A stretch of DNA of 9,651 nt from Syntrophomonadaceae bacterium (GTDB lineage: Bacteria; Bacillota_D; Dethiobacteria; DTU022; UBA8154). The first letter of the stretch is position 1; each line of letters opens with the position of its first letter. Below are positions 1 through 7,433 of this stretch, piece by piece. Position numbers and translations under genes: made by a program. The stretch lies in contig SKMY01000054.1 in assembly GCA_007120815.1 (NCBI GenBank), positions 1 to 9,651 on the forward strand, written 5' to 3'. The notes beneath the pieces are model-generated. The model made no database searches and was not told where the DNA came from. It saw only the letters and a program-made list of their open reading frames with translations.

Positions 1-58
1 CTCCTTCTCCCCTTCTCCTTCTCTTTCTTTTTGTGTTTATACCTTTGTTTTTCCTTTT
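1..58. other. Pyrimidine-rich tract at the window edge
   Basis: The first 58 bases of the + strand are almost only C and T, made of loose CTCCTT and CTTTCTTT units. I see no gene in them. Read on the minus strand they are purine-rich and contain several Shine-Dalgarno-like GGAG runs, so a minus-strand gene could begin just outside the window. It could equally be low-complexity spacer downstream of an unseen gene. Confidence 0.5.
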
Positions 59-66
59 AAAATTTT

Positions 67-95
67 GGAAGCAAGAGAACCGTCCCCGTGCTTCC
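67..95. repeat. Short inverted repeat with a 15-base loop
   Basis: The arms GGAAGCA (67-73) and TGCTTCC (89-95) are perfectly complementary. The loop contains GAGAACCGTCCCC. From memory, this loop motif resembles short dispersed palindromic repeats found in some Clostridia and other bacteria, but only one copy lies in this window, so the repeat status is inference. No T-run follows it, so it is a poor intrinsic terminator on the + strand. Confidence 0.4.
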
Positions 96-149
96 TTCCG
101 GCTTCTGCGCGTTCCGGCACAAAAGCTGCAGGTTTTTTGGAGTAAAAAC

Positions 150-178
150 TTGACAAATGAATAAGCCGATGGTATCTT
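150..178 (+). promoter_or_regulatory. Sigma-A-type promoter of the hrcA operon
   Basis: A consensus -35 box TTGACA lies at 150-155. After a 17-base spacer there is a -10-like TATCTT at 173-178. Transcription should start near 185, directly in front of the CIRCE inverted repeat. This is the usual geometry for HrcA-repressed promoters, in which the bound repressor covers the start site. Confidence 0.8.
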
Positions 179-189
179 AAAAAGGACGG

Positions 190-216
190 TTAGCACTCTC
201 AAGGTTAGAGTGCTAA
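190..216. promoter_or_regulatory. CIRCE operator (HrcA binding site)
   Basis: TTAGCACTC (190-198), nine bases, then GAGTGCTAA (208-216): both arms match the CIRCE consensus exactly. CIRCE is the operator of the HrcA repressor. It lies just downstream of the promoter and inside the transcribed leader, ahead of the hrcA ribosome binding site, so it should give autoregulated, heat-inducible control of the operon. No second CIRCE copy is present before dnaK, dnaJ or the later genes in this window. Confidence 0.97.
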
Positions 217-237
217 TTCATGCAAGGGGGTATGAAT

Positions 238-1257
238 ATGGGGCTTAGCGCTCGCAAAAAAGACATCTTGCAGGCGGTTGTTACAGATTATATTAAATTG
301 GCCCAGCCTGTAGGCTCAAGGTCAATTGCAAGGCGCTACCAGGTTGGCTTAAGTCCGGCAACGATTCGCAATGACATGGCTGACCTGGAAGAGATGGGTT
401 ACCTGTTACAACCTCATACGTCCGCCGGCCGGATACCCACGCAGAAGGGGTATCGATATTACGTCGATGAGCTGATGAAAACGGCGGACCTCGATGAGAG
501 CGACAAATACAAGATCAAGCAGGTATTCGATTTTGAGAAGCTGAGGGAAATCGAAGAAATTATTAAGTATACGTCCAACCTGTTGTCTTCGCTGACCAAT
601 TACACATCGCTTGTTTTGGGTCCCCAACTCAAAAAGAGCGCCTTTAAAAAGCTTCAAATAATGCCCCTAGACGGCCAGAGAGCCTTGCTTGTGCTGGTTG
701 CAGATACAGGGTTTGTGAAGAACAAGGTTATCAACCTTCCTCAAACCCTCTCAACAGGTGAGCTAAGCCGTATTGTTTCTTACTTAAACCGCCGCCTGGA
801 AGGTCTGACTATTGATAAGATTACCTCCCGGTTGATCAGCGAACTCCGTCGCGATCTTTACCATCACATTAAATTTTTAGAGGATACCTTTATTCTCTTG
901 GAAGAAAGCCTGGCAGAAGATGAGCGAAGGGTTTTCTTGGGCGGCACAACAAACATACTAAACCAACCTGAATTTGGGGATATTGAAAAAGTAAAAGTAT
1001 TGCTTTCCCTGTTTGAGCAAAATACGCTGCTGGCCACTTTACTGGCCAGGCCTGTTGCAGGTGTTGAGGGTATTATCGTGCGAATCGGCAGTGAGAACAT
1101 GCTGGAAGAAGTCCAGGAGTGCAGCCTCGTTATGGCCACATACTGCCTGGGCAAGGAGGTTGTGGGAACTATCGGCGTCTTGGGGCCAACGAGAATGGAA
1201 TATTCCAGGACGATTGCTGTGTTGGAGCAAATCGTAAACCATTTACAAAAAATATAA
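238..1257 (+). CDS. hrcA: Heat-inducible transcription repressor HrcA
   Basis: HrcA is the cytoplasmic repressor of class I heat-shock genes. It binds CIRCE and depends on the GroEL chaperonin for its active state. The N-terminal winged helix-turn-helix is clear: LAQPVGSRS, then the recognition helix ATIRNDMADLEEMGYL (about residues 41-56), then SAGRIPTQKGYRYYVDEL. The remaining roughly 250 residues match the GAF-like dimerisation domain in position and length. At 339 residues it is full length. In-frame ATGs lie at 220, 232 and 238. The Shine-Dalgarno AAGGGGG (224-230) is seven bases before 238, which also gives the usual short N-terminus, so I chose 238. The start at 220 would lie upstream of the ribosome binding site. 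It is the first gene of the operon, and the CIRCE site in its leader implies self-repression. Confidence 0.96.
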   Translation: MGLSARKKDILQAVVTDYIKLAQPVGSRSIARRYQVGLSPATIRNDMADLEEMGYLLQPHTSAGRIPTQKGYRYYVDELMKTADLDESDKYKIKQVFDFEKLREIEEIIKYTSNLLSSLTNYTSLVLGPQLKKSAFKKLQIMPLDGQRALLVLVADTGFVKNKVINLPQTLSTGELSRIVSYLNRRLEGLTIDKITSRLISELRRDLYHHIKFLEDTFILLEESLAEDERRVFLGGTTNILNQPEFGDIEKVKVLLSLFEQNTLLATLLARPVAGVEGIIVRIGSENMLEEVQECSLVMATYCLGKEVVGTIGVLGPTRMEYSRTIAVLEQIVNHLQKI

Positions 1258-1275
1258 GCGAAAGGAGTGAACTTC

Positions 1276-1920
1276 TTGTCTGAAGGAGGTTATATTTTTT
1301 CAGGAAAAGGCGAAAGAAATTCAAAGGAACAGGAAGGTAAAAACAGGCAGTACGGCGAATTTGAACAAAACAAATTTTCAGAACCCGATGAGTCTCCCAC
1401 AGCTTATGAACCAGGCGAGATGTCATCAGATACGGACCCTGCGGACCCCTCCGGACCGGAAAACTCCCAGGAGCTGCAGCACAAAGTTGAACAACTTCAA
1501 CAGGAAAACGAAGAACTGATGAACCGGCTGATGCGCCTTCAGGCTGAATTCGATAACTACAGGAAGCGTGTTCGAGCCGAAAAAGAAGATTTGGAAAAAC
1601 ACGCCAACTTCAATTTAATAAAGCGGTTGCTTCCGGTAATTGACAACCTGGAACGGGCCTGTTCAGCATCCGGGAATACTGAGACGATTGTCGAGGGTGT
1701 TCATATGATATCGCGGCAGCTCCAGGAAATCCTTGAGAAAGAAGGGGTAACACCGATTGAATGTCAAGGCAAGCCTTTTGACCCCAACTGCCATGAAGCC
1801 GTTATGGTGGAAGAAAGCAGCGAATATCCGCCCAATACCGTAACGGATGAGCTTCAAAAAGGCTATCGCATGAATGATAAAGTGCTGCGAGCCAGTATGG
1901 TGAAAGTGTCATCAGATTAA
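1276..1920 (+). CDS. grpE: Hsp70 nucleotide exchange factor GrpE
   Basis: GrpE releases ADP from DnaK and so resets the chaperone cycle; it acts as a cytoplasmic dimer. The first 60 residues or so are polar and poorly conserved, as usual. A long helix and coiled coil (about residues 65-115, EELMNRLMRLQAEFDNYRKR) is followed by the C-terminal beta domain, with GVTPIECQGKPFDPNCHEAV and the end LQKGYRMNDKVLRASMVKV. Length is 214 residues, in the normal range. I chose TTG at 1276 because AAAGGAG (1261-1267) sits eight bases before it; the in-frame GTG at 1267 would overlap that Shine-Dalgarno. The start lies 18 bases after the hrcA stop, so it is cotranscribed with hrcA. Confidence 0.95.
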   Translation: MSEGGYIFSGKGERNSKEQEGKNRQYGEFEQNKFSEPDESPTAYEPGEMSSDTDPADPSGPENSQELQHKVEQLQQENEELMNRLMRLQAEFDNYRKRVRAEKEDLEKHANFNLIKRLLPVIDNLERACSASGNTETIVEGVHMISRQLQEILEKEGVTPIECQGKPFDPNCHEAVMVEESSEYPPNTVTDELQKGYRMNDKVLRASMVKVSSD

Positions 1921-1962
1921 AAAACCGTTTATTTAAAAAATAATTAAAAGGGAGGCATACTT

Positions 1963-3843
1963 ATGTCAAAAGTAGTAGGAATTGACTTGGGAACAACAAA
2001 TTCGGCTATCGCTGTTCTTGAAGGTGGAGAGCCAGAAATTATTTCCAATGCAGAAGGCAGCCGTTTGACCCCTTCTGTGGTGGCTTTTAGCAAAGAGGGA
2101 GAGCGAATCGTCGGTCAAGTAGCCAAGCGCCAGTCCATAACGAACCCCGACCGCACCATTGCGTCCATTAAGCGGGAAATGGGGACGAACTATAAAGTAA
2201 ACATTGACGGTAAAGAATATACGCCCCAGGAAGTATCAGCCATGATCCTGCAGAAGCTCAAGGCCGACGCTGAGAGCTACCTGGGCGATAAAGTGGAAAA
2301 AGCTGTTATTACGGTGCCTGCGTACTTCACCGACAGCCAGCGGCAGGCTACGAAAGATGCCGGCAAGATTGCCGGCCTGGAAGTGCTGCGAATTATTAAC
2401 GAGCCCACAGCGGCCTCACTGGCTTACGGTCTGGACAAGGGAGAAGACCAAACCATTCTGGTTTACGACCTGGGCGGGGGTACCTTTGACGTGTCAATCC
2501 TGGAACTGGGCGACGGGGTATTTGAAGTGAAAGCCACCAGCGGGAATAACCGCCTGGGCGGAGACGACTTCGACGACCGCATCGTCGAGCACCTGGTTGC
2601 CGAGTTCAAAAAAGAGGCGGGGGTTGACTTAGGCAAGGATCGCATGGCCCTGCAGCGCCTGAAAGATGCAGCGGAAAAAGCAAAAGTCGAGCTGTCCAGT
2701 GTCACAAACGCCAACATCAATTTGCCCTTTATTACGGCAACTTCAGATGGGCCCAAGCACCTGGACATCAACTTAACCCGGGCGAAATTAGAAGATCTGA
2801 TTTCCGACCTGGTGGATAAGACAATCAATCCCATGAAGCAGGCTCTGTCCGACTCCGGGATTGATGCCAACGAAATCGACAAAGTCATCCTGGTGGGCGG
2901 TTCTACCCGCATACCGCTGGTGCAAAAAGTGATCAAGGATGTTCTGGGTAAGGATCCCCATAAAGGTGTTAACCCGGATGAAGTGGTCGCCATGGGGGCA
3001 GCTATCCAGGCCGGGGTGCTTTCCGGCGAAGTAAAAGACGTTTTGCTCCTTGATGTCACCCCGCTTTCTTTGGGGATTGAAACGTTGGGCGGCGTCTTTA
3101 CTAAAATCATCGAACGCAATACCACCATACCCACATCCAAGAAACAAATATTTTCCACGGCAGCGGACAGCCAGACCAGCGTGGAAATCCACGTCTTGCA
3201 GGGCGAGCGGCCCATGGCCAACGATAACAAAACCCTTGGACGCTTTATGCTGGATGGGATCCCTCCGGCGCCTCGGGGCGTGCCGCAGATCGAAGTGTCC
3301 TTCGACATTGACGCCAACGGAATTGTCAATGTTTCCGCCAAGGACCTGGGAACAGGCAAGGAGCAAAAAGTGACCATTACGGCTTCTTCGGGCTTGAGCA
3401 ATGATGACATCCAGGATATGGTAAATGAAGCACAGAAATTCGCCGACGATGATATCAAGCGTAAAGAGCTGGCGGAAACCCGAAACCAGGCCGACTCGCT
3501 GGTTTATTCCACGGAGAAAACCATGCGTGACCTGGGCGACAAGGTAGACAGCGACAAAAAAGAACAGATAGAAAAGCGAGTTCAGGAACTTAAAGACGCC
3601 ATCGGTGGGGAGGACGTTGAAAAAATTAAATCCACATCGGAACAACTCAGCAGTGAATTGCATGAAATATCATCAAAGATATATGAACAGGTTCAGAAAG
3701 AGCAGCAGCAAGCTGCCGGTGGCGGAGCGATGCACGGCGAAGCTGAAGACCAGGCGGCCGGCCAGGAGACAGGGGCCGAAGGCCAGGAAGATGTTGTCGA
3801 TGCCGATTATGAAGTCGTGGATGATGAAGAGGAGAAAAAGTAA
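1963..3843 (+). CDS. dnaK: Molecular chaperone DnaK (Hsp70)
   Basis: DnaK is the ATP-driven Hsp70 chaperone that binds exposed hydrophobic peptides; DnaJ stimulates its ATPase and GrpE recycles it. The nucleotide-binding domain shows IDLGTTNS (7-14), [20 protein letters not shown] (114-133), [16 protein letters not shown] (143-158), [13 protein letters not shown] (168-180) and [11 protein letters not shown] (311-321). The interdomain linker [13 protein letters not shown] is at 359-371. The substrate-binding beta domain and helical lid follow, ending in an acidic tail with [18 protein letters not shown]. Full length at 626 residues. The segment after REMG (71-74) is short compared with the E. 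coli protein, as is typical of Firmicutes. ATG at 1963 is preceded by GGGAGG (1950-1955). The gap to grpE is 42 bases, without its own CIRCE or clear promoter. Confidence 0.99.
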   Translation: MSKVVGIDLGTTNSAIAVLEGGEPEIISNAEGSRLTPSVVAFSKEGERIVGQVAKRQSITNPDRTIASIKREMGTNYKVNIDGKEYTPQEVSAMILQKLKADAESYLGDKVEKAVITVPAYFTDSQRQATKDAGKIAGLEVLRIINEPTAASLAYGLDKGEDQTILVYDLGGGTFDVSILELGDGVFEVKATSGNNRLGGDDFDDRIVEHLVAEFKKEAGVDLGKDRMALQRLKDAAEKAKVELSSVTNANINLPFITATSDGPKHLDINLTRAKLEDLISDLVDKTINPMKQALSDSGIDANEIDKVILVGGSTRIPLVQKVIKDVLGKDPHKGVNPDEVVAMGAAIQAGVLSGEVKDVLLLDVTPLSLGIETLGGVFTKIIERNTTIPTSKKQIFSTAADSQTSVEIHVLQGERPMANDNKTLGRFMLDGIPPAPRGVPQIEVSFDIDANGIVNVSAKDLGTGKEQKVTITASSGLSNDDIQDMVNEAQKFADDDIKRKELAETRNQADSLVYSTEKTMRDLGDKVDSDKKEQIEKRVQELKDAIGGEDVEKIKSTSEQLSSELHEISSKIYEQVQKEQQQAAGGGAMHGEAEDQAAGQETGAEGQEDVVDADYEVVDDEEEKK

Positions 3844-3885
3844 GCCAACTTAAGCCATTGGTTTTAGAAAGGGCTGAATAGATTT

Positions 3886-5040
3886 ATGGCCAAGAGGGAT
3901 TACTACGAGGTATTGGGGATAAGCCGCAGTGCCAGTCAGGAAGAAATAAAAAAAGCATATCGACAGCTGGCCCGGAAATACCACCCCGACGCCAACTCCG
4001 GTGATGAACAGGCTGAAGTAAAATTCAAAGAAGTGAAAGAAGCGTACGACGTATTAAGCGATCAAAGTAAAAGAGCCAGCTACGACCGATTTGGCCATCA
4101 GGATGATTTTCAAGGTTTCGGTTCCGGTGGGTTTGAAGGTTTCGGGGACTTTACCTCCGGGGTTGAGGATATTTTTGAAGCCTTCTTCGGCGGCGGCTTC
4201 ACGTCAGGCAGCCGCCGCCGCTCTTCTTCAGGTCCAAGGCGGGGTTCTGACTTGCGCTATGACCTGGAAGTGACCCTTGAAGATGTGGTTCATGGGAAAA
4301 CAGCCACCCTAACCATTCCCCGGACGGAAAATTGTTCCCGGTGTGAAGGCAGCGGAGCCAAGGAAGGAACCAGGCCGGAAACCTGTAACGCCTGCGGCGG
4401 GACGGGGCAGCAGCAGGTGGTGCGAAACACGTCGTACGGCCGGTTTGTCAGTGTCCACACCTGTAACAGCTGCCGGGGTGAAGGGCGAGTCATCAAAGAG
4501 AAATGTCCCGACTGCCAGGGTGAAGGCAAGATGATGAGGGAAAAGAACATTGAATTAAACATACCTGCGGGGGTAGATAACGGCTCAAAGCTTCGCGTAC
4601 CGGGGGAAGGAGAGGCGGGAACCCGGGGAGGACCTCCGGGGGATTTGTATGTGTTCATCCATGTCCTTCCCCATGACTTGTTCCGCCGCCAGGGCAACAA
4701 CATCCTCTGCGACGTTCCCATCAGCTTTGTGGATGCGGCACTGGGCAATGAAATTGATGTGCCCACCATTGACGGCAAGACCAAGCTCCGGATTCCCGAA
4801 GGCACCCAACCGGAAACCCAGTTTACCATCCGGGGTAAAGGGATACCCAACATTAGAGGGTTTGGAAAGGGCGACTTAGTTGTCAATGTAAAAGTGGAGG
4901 TTCCCCGAAAGCTCAATGCCAAGCAGAAGAAAATATTGCAAGAATTCGCCCTGGAGGGCGGCGGAAAAATAACCGGCCATCAAGGACATCACGAGAAGAG
5001 TTTTTTCGACCGAATGAAAAGCACCTTTGGAGGGAAGTAA
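3886..5040 (+). CDS. dnaJ: Chaperone protein DnaJ (Hsp40)
   Basis: DnaJ delivers unfolded substrates to DnaK and triggers its ATP hydrolysis. The J domain is at residues 1-70 with the catalytic HPD at 33-35. A Gly/Phe-rich region follows (about 71-110). The zinc-binding domain has all four CxxCxGxG repeats (C150, C167, C193, C207), so both zinc sites are intact. The two C-terminal beta domains (about 220-350) include [24 protein letters not shown] in pattern. At 384 residues it is a full type I DnaJ. ATG at 3886 has only a moderate, distant Shine-Dalgarno (AAAGGG, 3868-3873), which suggests lower translation than dnaK. It is 42 bases behind dnaK and is the last chaperone gene of the operon. 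Confidence 0.98.
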   Translation: MAKRDYYEVLGISRSASQEEIKKAYRQLARKYHPDANSGDEQAEVKFKEVKEAYDVLSDQSKRASYDRFGHQDDFQGFGSGGFEGFGDFTSGVEDIFEAFFGGGFTSGSRRRSSSGPRRGSDLRYDLEVTLEDVVHGKTATLTIPRTENCSRCEGSGAKEGTRPETCNACGGTGQQQVVRNTSYGRFVSVHTCNSCRGEGRVIKEKCPDCQGEGKMMREKNIELNIPAGVDNGSKLRVPGEGEAGTRGGPPGDLYVFIHVLPHDLFRRQGNNILCDVPISFVDAALGNEIDVPTIDGKTKLRIPEGTQPETQFTIRGKGIPNIRGFGKGDLVVNVKVEVPRKLNAKQKKILQEFALEGGGKITGHQGHHEKSFFDRMKSTFGGK

Positions 5041-5045
5041 AAAGC

Positions 5046-5074
5046 GCCGGGAAAGTCACCTCTGACTTCCCGGC
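5046..5074 (+). terminator. GC-rich hairpin after dnaJ, possible terminator
   Basis: Twelve base pairs, GCCGGGA-AGTCA against TGACTTCCCGGC, with one bulged A and a four-base CCTC loop (5059-5062), begin five bases after the dnaJ stop. The sequence after it (ACCTTGTTCTT) is only loosely T-rich, so it may act as a weak terminator or as a 3' stabilising or processing hairpin rather than a full stop. Confidence 0.55.
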
Positions 5075-5127
5075 ACCTTGTTCTTAAAGGTCTTTCTCCA
5101 TATTTTCCCTTGGTCTCTATCTCCAGT

Positions 5128-5153
5128 AGACTGCTGTAAACCCCAGTTTTTTT
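5128..5153 (+). terminator. Second weak hairpin with T-run before rsmE
   Basis: AGACTG (5128-5133) can pair with CAGTTT (5144-5149) with one G-T wobble and a ten-base loop, running into seven Ts (5147-5153). The stem is short, so terminator activity is uncertain. With the stronger hairpin at 5046-5074 it may reduce read-through from the chaperone genes into rsmE. I see no convincing promoter in the rest of the gap (best guess TTGATC at 5152-5157 with a poor -10). Confidence 0.3.
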
Positions 5154-5200
5154 GATCCCTTTTGCTGTTGCTATATTCATGATTGTAGGAGCGATCTAAA

Positions 5201-5971
5201 TTGACCTCCTGGTTTTATGTAACGTCCGAAGTGCTTAATTCCAATCCCGTTTACCTGGACGGGGATAACCTCCGTCACCTAAAAGCCCTGAGAATGAAAA
5301 AGGGCGATGCCCTGGTGCTTTCCGATGGCATGGGACGGGCGGTCCAGAGCCTCCTGGAAGCCCTGGAGAGTGAACGGGCTGCAGTACGCCTTCAAAGTGA
5401 ACTGGAGAGCTGCTCCGAACCGGGCATCAGCCTTCGGCTGTTTTTAGGGATCACCAAGGGCGATAAGATGGACATGGTGGTTCGCCAGGCGGTCGAATTG
5501 GGATGCAGTGAGATCATCCCGGTAGTTACTAAACGAACCGTTGTCATGGCCTCCCCTTCCAAGTGGGAAAAACGGGCCGACCGCTGGCGAAGCATTGCCC
5601 TTTCTGCGGCAGCCCAGAGCCGGCGCTGTGTCATTCCAAAGGTGCTGAACCCCCTGCTTTTTAATGATATGCTTCCTTTGTTGGGACAAGACAGCCTGGT
5701 TATTGTTCCCTGGGAAGAAGAAAAAGCCATTAGCCTGGGTATGCTATTGAGACAGTATGAGCATCCCCCCGATTCTGTTTCCATCTTTACGGGCCCTGAA
5801 GGCGGTATCTGCAGGGAAGAAATAGACCGCCTCCGGGAGCTTCCAACCGTACACCCGGTCTCTCTTGGACCGCGTATATTACGGGCAGAAACGGCCCCGA
5901 TAGCCGTCCTGTCCGTGATCATGGGGTTTTGGGGAGATATGGGCAGTTTGAAGGAGATGAACAGGAGGTAA
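5201..5971 (+). CDS. rsmE: 16S rRNA (uracil1498-N3)-methyltransferase RsmE
   Basis: RsmE methylates N3 of U1498 in 16S rRNA of the 30S subunit, using S-adenosylmethionine. It is a SPOUT-family (trefoil-knot) enzyme. The small N-terminal RNA-binding, PUA-like domain is at about residues 1-70. In the knot domain I see FLGITKGDKMDMVVRQAVELG (81-101 in pattern), AAQSRR (137-142), GPEGG (198-202) and the cofactor-loop signature SLGPRILRAETA (221-232). Length 256 residues, normal. The TTG start at 5201 has AGGAG (5187-5191) nine bases upstream, and the protein begins right at the expected WFYV strand. In many Firmicutes prmA lies between dnaJ and rsmE; here it is absent and a 160-base gap is found instead. 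Confidence 0.94.
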   Translation: MTSWFYVTSEVLNSNPVYLDGDNLRHLKALRMKKGDALVLSDGMGRAVQSLLEALESERAAVRLQSELESCSEPGISLRLFLGITKGDKMDMVVRQAVELGCSEIIPVVTKRTVVMASPSKWEKRADRWRSIALSAAAQSRRCVIPKVLNPLLFNDMLPLLGQDSLVIVPWEEEKAISLGMLLRQYEHPPDSVSIFTGPEGGICREEIDRLRELPTVHPVSLGPRILRAETAPIAVLSVIMGFWGDMGSLKEMNRR

Positions 5972-5975
5972 TTTG

Positions 5976-7319
5976 TTGACGCAAAAAGTTGCCTTTCACA
6001 CGCTGGGGTGCAAAGTCAATTATTATGAAACCGAAGCCTTAAAAGGGCAGTTTTTGCAGGAAGGTTTTGAACCCGTAAACATAAACGAAAAAGCCGATGT
6101 TTATGTTTTTAACACCTGTACGGTCACTCACCTTGCCGACCGCAAATCCCGCCAGGCCATCCGTCGAGCCAAACGGAAAAATCCCCAGGCCCTGGTAGCC
6201 GTTATCGGCTGCTACCCCCAGGTTCAACCGGAAGACCTGCTGGCCATGGAAGAGGTGGATCTCATTCTGGGAACCGCCAACCGCATGGAACTGCCGAAGC
6301 AGGTCAAAAAAGCCCTGGCCGACCAACCGGTTAAGGCCGATCGGGGTGTTCACCCTACAACCATCCCCCGGGTTTTCGAAGAAATGCCCTGGCAGCCGGG
6401 GCAGGGGCGGACCCGGGCATTTTTAAAGATACAAGATGGGTGTGACCACTTCTGCAGTTACTGTATCGTCCCTATCGCCCGGGGACCCTTGCGAAGCCTG
6501 CCTCCCGAGCGGGTCCTTCACTATTTAAGTGAAATCGGCCGGGCGGGGTACCGGGAAGTGGTCTTAACCGGTGTTCACCTGGGTCTTTACGGTGTTGATC
6601 TAGACCCTCCCCTGAATCTGGCCGAACTGCTGGGAAAAACAGGTGACATTCAGGGAATCGAACGATTTCGGCTCAGCTCCATCGAACCGGCGGATATATC
6701 CCCGGAACTGGTTCAGGTCGTAAAAGACGATAACCGGATTTGCCCCCACCTGCACGTTCCCCTGCAAAGCGGTGACGACCAGGTGCTGGAGGCCATGAAA
6801 CGCCCCTACAACACGATGCAGTTTTATTACCTGGTCCAATACCTTCATGCGGAAATAGACGACCTGGCCATCAGCACCGATATCATTGTTGGTTTTCCCG
6901 GGGAAGAAGCGGTCAACTTCCATAACACGTATACTTTTGTCAAGAAATGCCAGTTTAGCCGGTTGCATGTTTTTAAATACTCGCCCCGAAAAGGAACCCC
7001 TGCAGCCGAGATGCAACCCCAGGTGCCTCCAAAAGAGAAGGAGGACCGCAGCCGGCAGATGATTGAACTGGGGGAACAGCTGGCATTAAATTACCAGGGC
7101 AGATTCCTGGGCAGAACCCTGCCTGTATTGCTGGAGAGCCGCGTAAGTCTGAATGAACGGCCGGAAACGGAGAAAAGCCCTCCGGCCTGGGAAGGGCTTA
7201 CACCCAATTACCTTCGAGTTCGTCTGCCCTGCCAGGGAGCGTCACAGGGGGAGGTTTGCCCCGTTAGGCTGGAGGCTTCTTTGCCAGGTTATGTTTTGGG
7301 AAAGCGGACGTACCGCTAG
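5976..7319 (+). CDS. mtaB: tRNA threonylcarbamoyladenosine methylthiotransferase MtaB
   Basis: MtaB is a radical-SAM methylthiotransferase that converts t6A to ms2t6A at position 37 of tRNAs reading ANN codons. The N-terminal UPF0004 domain has the three cysteines for the auxiliary iron-sulfur cluster (C12 in LGCKVN, C48 in NTCTV, C79 in GCYPQ). The radical-SAM motif CxxxCxxC is C156, C160, C163 (CDHFCSYC). Further family motifs are LTGVHLG, HLHVPLQSGDDQVLEAMKR and STDIIVGFPGE. A TRAM-like domain fills the last 70 residues or so. Length 447, as expected. Two adjacent TTG codons, 5973 and 5976, could start it; AGGAGG (5963-5968) is seven bases before 5976, so I prefer that. The Shine-Dalgarno lies inside the end of rsmE and the start is four bases after its stop, so translation is probably coupled. 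Confidence 0.95.
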   Translation: MTQKVAFHTLGCKVNYYETEALKGQFLQEGFEPVNINEKADVYVFNTCTVTHLADRKSRQAIRRAKRKNPQALVAVIGCYPQVQPEDLLAMEEVDLILGTANRMELPKQVKKALADQPVKADRGVHPTTIPRVFEEMPWQPGQGRTRAFLKIQDGCDHFCSYCIVPIARGPLRSLPPERVLHYLSEIGRAGYREVVLTGVHLGLYGVDLDPPLNLAELLGKTGDIQGIERFRLSSIEPADISPELVQVVKDDNRICPHLHVPLQSGDDQVLEAMKRPYNTMQFYYLVQYLHAEIDDLAISTDIIVGFPGEEAVNFHNTYTFVKKCQFSRLHVFKYSPRKGTPAAEMQPQVPPKEKEDRSRQMIELGEQLALNYQGRFLGRTLPVLLESRVSLNERPETEKSPPAWEGLTPNYLRVRLPCQGASQGEVCPVRLEASLPGYVLGKRTYR

Positions 7320-7354
7320 CGGGCTGCATTCCAATAGACCTCTGGATCGTATAT

Positions 7355-7388
7355 CACGGAAATAAAGCTTCGTGGAATATTCGTTTTT
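7355..7388 (+). terminator. Weak stem-loop and T-run after mtaB
   Basis: CACG (7355-7358) and CGTG (7371-7374) form a small stem extended by AA/TT with one bulged G. The palindrome GAATATTC follows (7375-7382), and TTTTT at 7384-7388. Pairing is weak, so I doubt efficient termination; the same Ts also form part of the RBS-masking hairpin described next. Confidence 0.2.
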
Positions 7389-7433
7389 CCCCCTGCATAT
7401 AATCTGGAAGAAGAATGTTTGCAGGGGGGAAAG
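7384..7433 (+). promoter_or_regulatory. Hairpin that masks the ribosome binding site of the next gene
   Basis: Bases 7384-7397 (T5C5TGCA) pair with 7420-7433 (TGCAG6A3G) over 14 base pairs: the inner nine are perfect, and the outer five include two wobble pairs. The loop is 22 bases (7398-7419). The right arm contains the whole G-rich Shine-Dalgarno (7423-7429) and reaches the base before the ATG at 7434. RNA read through from mtaB should therefore fold so as to hide the translation start. No T-run follows the stem, so it is not an intrinsic terminator. Confidence 0.6.
7398..7403 (+). promoter_or_regulatory. Possible -10 box TATAAT inside the hairpin loop
   Basis: A perfect TATAAT occupies the first six loop bases. 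It would give a transcript starting near 7410, which lacks the left arm of the hairpin and so leaves the Shine-Dalgarno free. I find no good -35 box at 16-18 bases upstream, so promoter activity is uncertain. Confidence 0.35.

Noticed and set aside
220..237. Upstream start of hrcA at ATG 220 or 232
   Set aside because: ATG 220 precedes the Shine-Dalgarno and 232 is only one base after it; 238 has the right spacing and fits the family N-terminus.
2463..3663. Long minus-strand open frames (331 and 291 codons) opposite dnaK
   Set aside because: They lie wholly within dnaK, resemble no family, and arise from codon bias in the sense strand. Long frames antisense to Hsp70 genes are a known artefact.
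3844..3885. GCCAA/TTGGT small inverted match between dnaK and dnaJ
   Set aside because: Only five base pairs including a wobble, with no T-run; not enough to call a terminator or processing site.
4290..4922. Minus-strand open frame of 210 codons opposite dnaJ
   Set aside because: A shadow of the well-supported dnaJ frame, with no Shine-Dalgarno or recognisable domain.
4989..5180. Minus-strand frame of 63 codons across the dnaJ-rsmE gap
   Set aside because: It overlaps the end of dnaJ and the terminator-like hairpin, has no ribosome binding site, and its translation resembles nothing known.
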